DNA from: BPJO01 sp037189665
Lineage (GTDB): Bacteria > Planctomycetota > Phycisphaerae > Tepidisphaerales > Tepidisphaeraceae
Length of the DNA stretch: 64,000 nucleotides
Direction: 5' to 3'
Assembly (NCBI GenBank): GCA_037189665.1
Contig: JBBCIV010000070.1
Coordinates: 1 to 64,000, forward strand
Positions within the stretch are counted from its first letter, which is position 1, and each line of letters starts with the position of its first letter. Of this stretch, positions 61,242 through 64,000 are shown piece after piece. The notes under the pieces were generated by a model. The model was not told where the DNA came from. It saw only the letters and a list, made by a program, of their open reading frames with translations, and searched no databases. Both the position numbers and the translations under genes were made by a program.

Positions 61242-62837
61242 TTAGCATAACGCGCGCCGCCGGCGGGCGGCGAACCCAAGCCAGGCCAAACCGAGGCCGG
61301 CCAAGGCCGAGGGTTCGGGCACGACTGTCAGAATGATATCTTGACCGCCATCGCCAAAGCTCAGCGTGGCGGTCTTTCCACCAATGGTGCCGCCAAGATT
61401 CGTCCCCAGCGAACCAGTTATGAGCGCGTTGGTATCGAACAGCGTATATTCGCCATCTTCCAGCGTGATGTTGGGGAGACCGTACACGAAATCGTCGAAT
61501 TCCAGACCCGAACCGATATTCAGCACCCCGGCGGTCAACACGACCTTGTCGCTGTTGGCCGGGCTCACCAGGTCAAACAGCAGCGCTCCCGTGTTGGTGG
61601 GGGTCACGGCATCGCTGATGTTGAGTCCCTTGACACCCAAGCTCAATGTCAGAGTGCCGACCGCTCCCTCGGACGCGCCGGGGGAAAGCCTCCCCTGGGC
61701 CACACCGGTCGGAGCCGCGAGCGGCCCAGCACCATCAGGATCGTTGCCGATATTCGTGGTGCGATTGCTGATCGTGATGCCTTTTCCGCTGCCTGTGTTG
61801 ACAATGCGCCCATCGCCGGCCAGCAAGGCGCCACTGACCGTCACGTCACCAGCGCCGGTCGCCGATCCGGTCGAGTCATGGCCGTTGTTCACCCACAGCG
61901 CGGCTGTAATTTCCGGGTCCAGACCAATGCGATCCAGCGCGACCGCCGCACCGTTTATCGAGGTGTTGCCTGTGTAATTGTTGTCCGCATTGATTCGCAC
62001 GATCGAACCATAAATGGCATTGGTTGGGCTGAGAGTACCCAAATAGATGGCGGTAGCGCTGATGCCGCCGCTGCCGGTCATGGCATTTTCGGCGTTAAGC
62101 TCAAAATTGCCGCCGCGTCCGGCGTTAGCCGACCCAAAGCTGACTGCGCCGGCGTGATTCATCACGACGGTTCCACGCGACACGTCCAGCGAGATCCCCT
62201 GAGCATTGGTATTGGCCGCGTTTAGAATGATCGTGTGAACGTTGCCGCCATTGGAATGAATCTTCCCCGCGCCGCTCAGAGAACCGTTGAAGGTCACAGT
62301 GCCGGCCGTGTTCAGCACGGTGATATTCGTCGCCGTAGCGATGTTGATTGCGCCATCGAACACCAGCGGCTTGGTCGTGTCCGTCTGGATCGTCCCGGAT
62401 CCGATGAAATTCAGCGGCGCGCCGATGGTGGCGATGCCGCTTGGGCCATTCCCCCAGATGTATCCGATGTTGGTTATCCAGATCGCGTTGCCGTCGGATG
62501 AGCCGACGGTGTAGCCGCCGCCAACATAAAGCCTGTTAACGGCCCGATTCGCATCTACCGTGATATTCGGATTATCAAGCCCGCCGACGGTATTGATGTA
62601 CGCGTAATCCCCCGTGGTGGAACTCGCGCCGTTGTTGTCGCCGGGAATCGTTGCACCTACCCAGTTACCCGGGTTCGCCCAACTGTCAGCGGAAACCACC
62701 GGAGGCCCCACTATTTCCGTTGCCCCACCTTGCCATGTGCCGTTCGCCCCATACACGGGCGCAATGCCCGCCGTTAGTCCGACGCCGACCACCGCCGCTG
62801 CCAGGATCACCTTTTGGTTTTGCTTGTTCTGTCGCAC
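61242..62837 (-). CDS. PEP-CTERM autotransporter-repeat-like surface protein
   Basis: A 531-residue protein with a signal peptide (KVILAAAVVGVGLTAGIAPVYGA). The body is a parallel beta-helix of the autotransporter-associated repeat type, rich in N, G, T and S (for example GTVTFNGSLSGAGKIHSNGG and NNYTGNTSINGAAVAL). It ends in the PEP-CTERM signal VPEPSALAGLGLAWLGFAARRRRALC. The region RLSPGASEGAVGTLTLSLG onward (about 385-505) is shared with the neighbour at 62922. There is no catalytic motif. It should be an exported, exosortase-processed surface or matrix protein. It precedes the GntR regulator by 60 bp. Confidence 0.85.
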   Translation of the reverse strand: MRQNKQNQKVILAAAVVGVGLTAGIAPVYGANGTWQGGATEIVGPPVVSADSWANPGNWVGATIPGDNNGASSTTGDYAYINTVGGLDNPNITVDANRAVNRLYVGGGYTVGSSDGNAIWITNIGYIWGNGPSGIATIGAPLNFIGSGTIQTDTTKPLVFDGAINIATATNITVLNTAGTVTFNGSLSGAGKIHSNGGNVHTIILNAANTNAQGISLDVSRGTVVMNHAGAVSFGSANAGRGGNFELNAENAMTGSGGISATAIYLGTLSPTNAIYGSIVRINADNNYTGNTSINGAAVALDRIGLDPEITAALWVNNGHDSTGSATGAGDVTVSGALLAGDGRIVNTGSGKGITISNRTTNIGNDPDGAGPLAAPTGVAQGRLSPGASEGAVGTLTLSLGVKGLNISDAVTPTNTGALLFDLVSPANSDKVVLTAGVLNIGSGLEFDDFVYGLPNITLEDGEYTLFDTNALITGSLGTNLGGTIGGKTATLSFGDGGQDIILTVVPEPSALAGLGLAWLGFAARRRRALC

Positions 62838-62921
62838 TGCAAGTTCTCCGCTTGTTTACGAAATGTGAATTAACCGAACCTCACCAGCTCCAATGAATCA
62901 ATGAAATGCCTTCCATATTTC

Positions 62922-64000
62922 TCAAACCCTACGCCGACGTCCCAATCCCAACGCCGTCAGGCCGAAGACGGCCAGCGTTGTCGGTTCGGGAATGGCAGTG
63001 CCGACCTTCAGCACGATGTCCTGACTGCTATTGGCAAAAGCAAGCTGGACATCGAATCCGCCGAGCATACCGGTGACATTCGATCCGAGCGTGCCGTCGA
63101 TCGCCGCGTTCGTGTCGAACAGCGTGTAGATGCCGTCCGTGAATCCGCCGCCAACGGTGAAGGCGAAATCGTCCAGCGACAGCCCGTCAACACCGATGTG
63201 CAGCACGGTGCTGTTCAACAGAACGGCCTTGTCGCTATTGGAAACGGTGTCGAGATCGAACAGCAGCGCCTGCGTGTTCGCGTCCTCCACCGCATACGCG
63301 ATGTTCAATCCCTTGCTGCCCAGGTCGAACGTCAGCGTGCCGATCGCACCTGCCGACGCTCCGGGGGAGAGCTTGCCATAGGTGGCGGCGCCGGCGGCAG
63401 TTAAGCCATATTCTCCCAGGGTTGCGGGAGTTACACCATTAAAGTAATCGGTATGGCCGGTACCAGCAGTTAAAGCCGCCACCTGCTGCCGTTTGTGCAG
63501 CGTCACGCCCTGGGCGAAAACGGTGGGCGTGTAAGTGATGGGGTTGCCGGCTTCGACGAGGCTTGGGATCTGAATGGTCACATCGGTGTTAACGATGAAG
63601 CCATTGCCGGCGAGCGTGCCTGTGACGATGTTTACGTCGCTGTTGCCGGTTGCCGAGCCAGTGGCGTTGTTGGCGTACAGGGTCGCACCGGCCACCGTGG
63701 TGGCGGCGGAAACGGTGTAGCCGTTCTGGCCGACGACGTAAAGATTGGGGTATTCATTTCCGCTGCCGTCGGGATCGTAAAGGCTGACATTGCCCACCAC
63801 CGTTCCGATGCCGGTGCCAGCGGTACGACGGTTCGCGTTGACATTGGTGGCAACCGGCGCGGAGGTCCTGCCGGTGTAATCCTGTCCCTGGTTGATCGTC
63901 ACCACCGGAGCATTGCTGTTGGTCGTCGTGCTACCCACGAACAGGCCGGCGGTTCCGCTGACGGCATTTGAGGCGTTGACGTTAATCTTGCCGGTGCCGG
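62922..64000 (-). CDS. PEP-CTERM autotransporter-repeat-like surface protein (5' partial)
   Basis: The frame stays open to the right edge of the window (reading GTGKINVNASNAVSGTAGL before the internal GTG at 63938), so the N-terminus, including any signal peptide, lies outside. The visible part is a repeat-rich beta-helix (NNATGSATGNSDVNIVTGTLAGNG) ending in KLSPGASAGAIGTLTFDLGSKG, SLDDFAFTVGG, YTLFDTNAAIDGTLGSN and the sorting signal IPEPTTLAVFGLTALGLGRRRRV. The C-terminal 140 residues align with the gene at 61242, so the two are tandem paralogues 84 bp apart and probably co-transcribed. Confidence 0.85.
   Translation of the reverse strand, partial: GTGKINVNASNAVSGTAGLFVGSTTTNSNAPVVTINQGQDYTGRTSAPVATNVNANRRTAGTGIGTVVGNVSLYDPDGSGNEYPNLYVVGQNGYTVSAATTVAGATLYANNATGSATGNSDVNIVTGTLAGNGFIVNTDVTIQIPSLVEAGNPITYTPTVFAQGVTLHKRQQVAALTAGTGHTDYFNGVTPATLGEYGLTAAGAATYGKLSPGASAGAIGTLTFDLGSKGLNIAYAVEDANTQALLFDLDTVSNSDKAVLLNSTVLHIGVDGLSLDDFAFTVGGGFTDGIYTLFDTNAAIDGTLGSNVTGMLGGFDVQLAFANSSQDIVLKVGTAIPEPTTLAVFGLTALGLGRRRRV

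Noticed and set aside
1..64000. tRNA, rRNA, CRISPR arrays, transposases or attachment sites
   Set aside because: I looked for clover-leaf ends, regularly spaced repeats and transposase-like proteins and found none that I could support.

Overview
The window looks like part of a chromosome from a Planctomycetota bacterium, most likely a Phycisphaerae or Tepidisphaerales-type lineage. This is an inference from gene content: DUF1559-like pseudopilins ending in DGHV motifs, several PEP-CTERM surface proteins, a neutral-ceramidase-like protein, and many Gfo/Idh/MocA dehydrogenases, sugar-phosphate-isomerase-type TIM barrels and glycoside hydrolases. The sequence is fairly GC-rich. I saw no rRNA, tRNA, CRISPR array, complete insertion sequence or phage gene.

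Left edge (1-2335): the end of a GntR/FCD regulator, followed on the same strand by a sodium:solute symporter. Region 2406-11756 (minus strand) is a compact nitrous oxide reduction operon. In transcription order it encodes a membrane-anchored diheme cytochrome c, Sec-type (clade II) NosZ, a NosB-like membrane protein, NosD, NosF, NosY, NosL, an Rrf2-family regulator and an NnrS-like membrane protein. Its leader (11773-11858) holds several inverted repeats, one of them resembling an NsrR-type site.

Region 12144-36829 is a carbohydrate island biased towards deoxysugars. It has a GH78 rhamnosidase, a GH106-like enzyme, a GH39-like enzyme, two isomerases of the L-fucose/L-arabinose type, three Gfo/Idh/MocA oxidoreductases, two TIM-barrel isomerase/epimerases, an SGNH esterase, a DUF4886 protein and an orphan hydrolase-like protein. 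Two divergent promoters (24983-25033 and 28209-28259) share a nearly identical 51-bp block centred on TTGTATACAA, which looks like a common operator. The first copy is followed by the wreck of a Gfo/Idh/MocA gene. Two AraC regulators each face a PEP-CTERM gene head to head. A truncated gene and a PEP-CTERM frame with an abnormal tail meet at 36446-36460, suggesting a deletion scar, next to a SemiSWEET-like small membrane protein.

Region 37279-46862 (minus strand) is a tightly packed seven-gene operon: tandem-SGNH protein, GH20 hexosaminidase, TIM-barrel isomerase, DegT-type aminotransferase, ceramidase-like hydrolase, Gfo/Idh/MocA dehydrogenase and FAD oxidoreductase. The set points to amino-sugar or aminocyclitol chemistry. 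Region 47295-58112 (minus strand) is another operon: two large secreted GH-A (GH42-like) proteins, a GHL-type barrel, a second GH78-like enzyme and a sialate-lyase-like aldolase.

Region 58490-64000 (minus strand) encodes two paralogous PEP-CTERM autotransporter-repeat-like proteins (the first cut by the window end), then a GntR/FCD regulator translationally coupled to two pseudopilin-like proteins. Overall, the window combines an N2O respiratory unit with a large polysaccharide-degradation island controlled by GntR and AraC regulators and linked to surface proteins.
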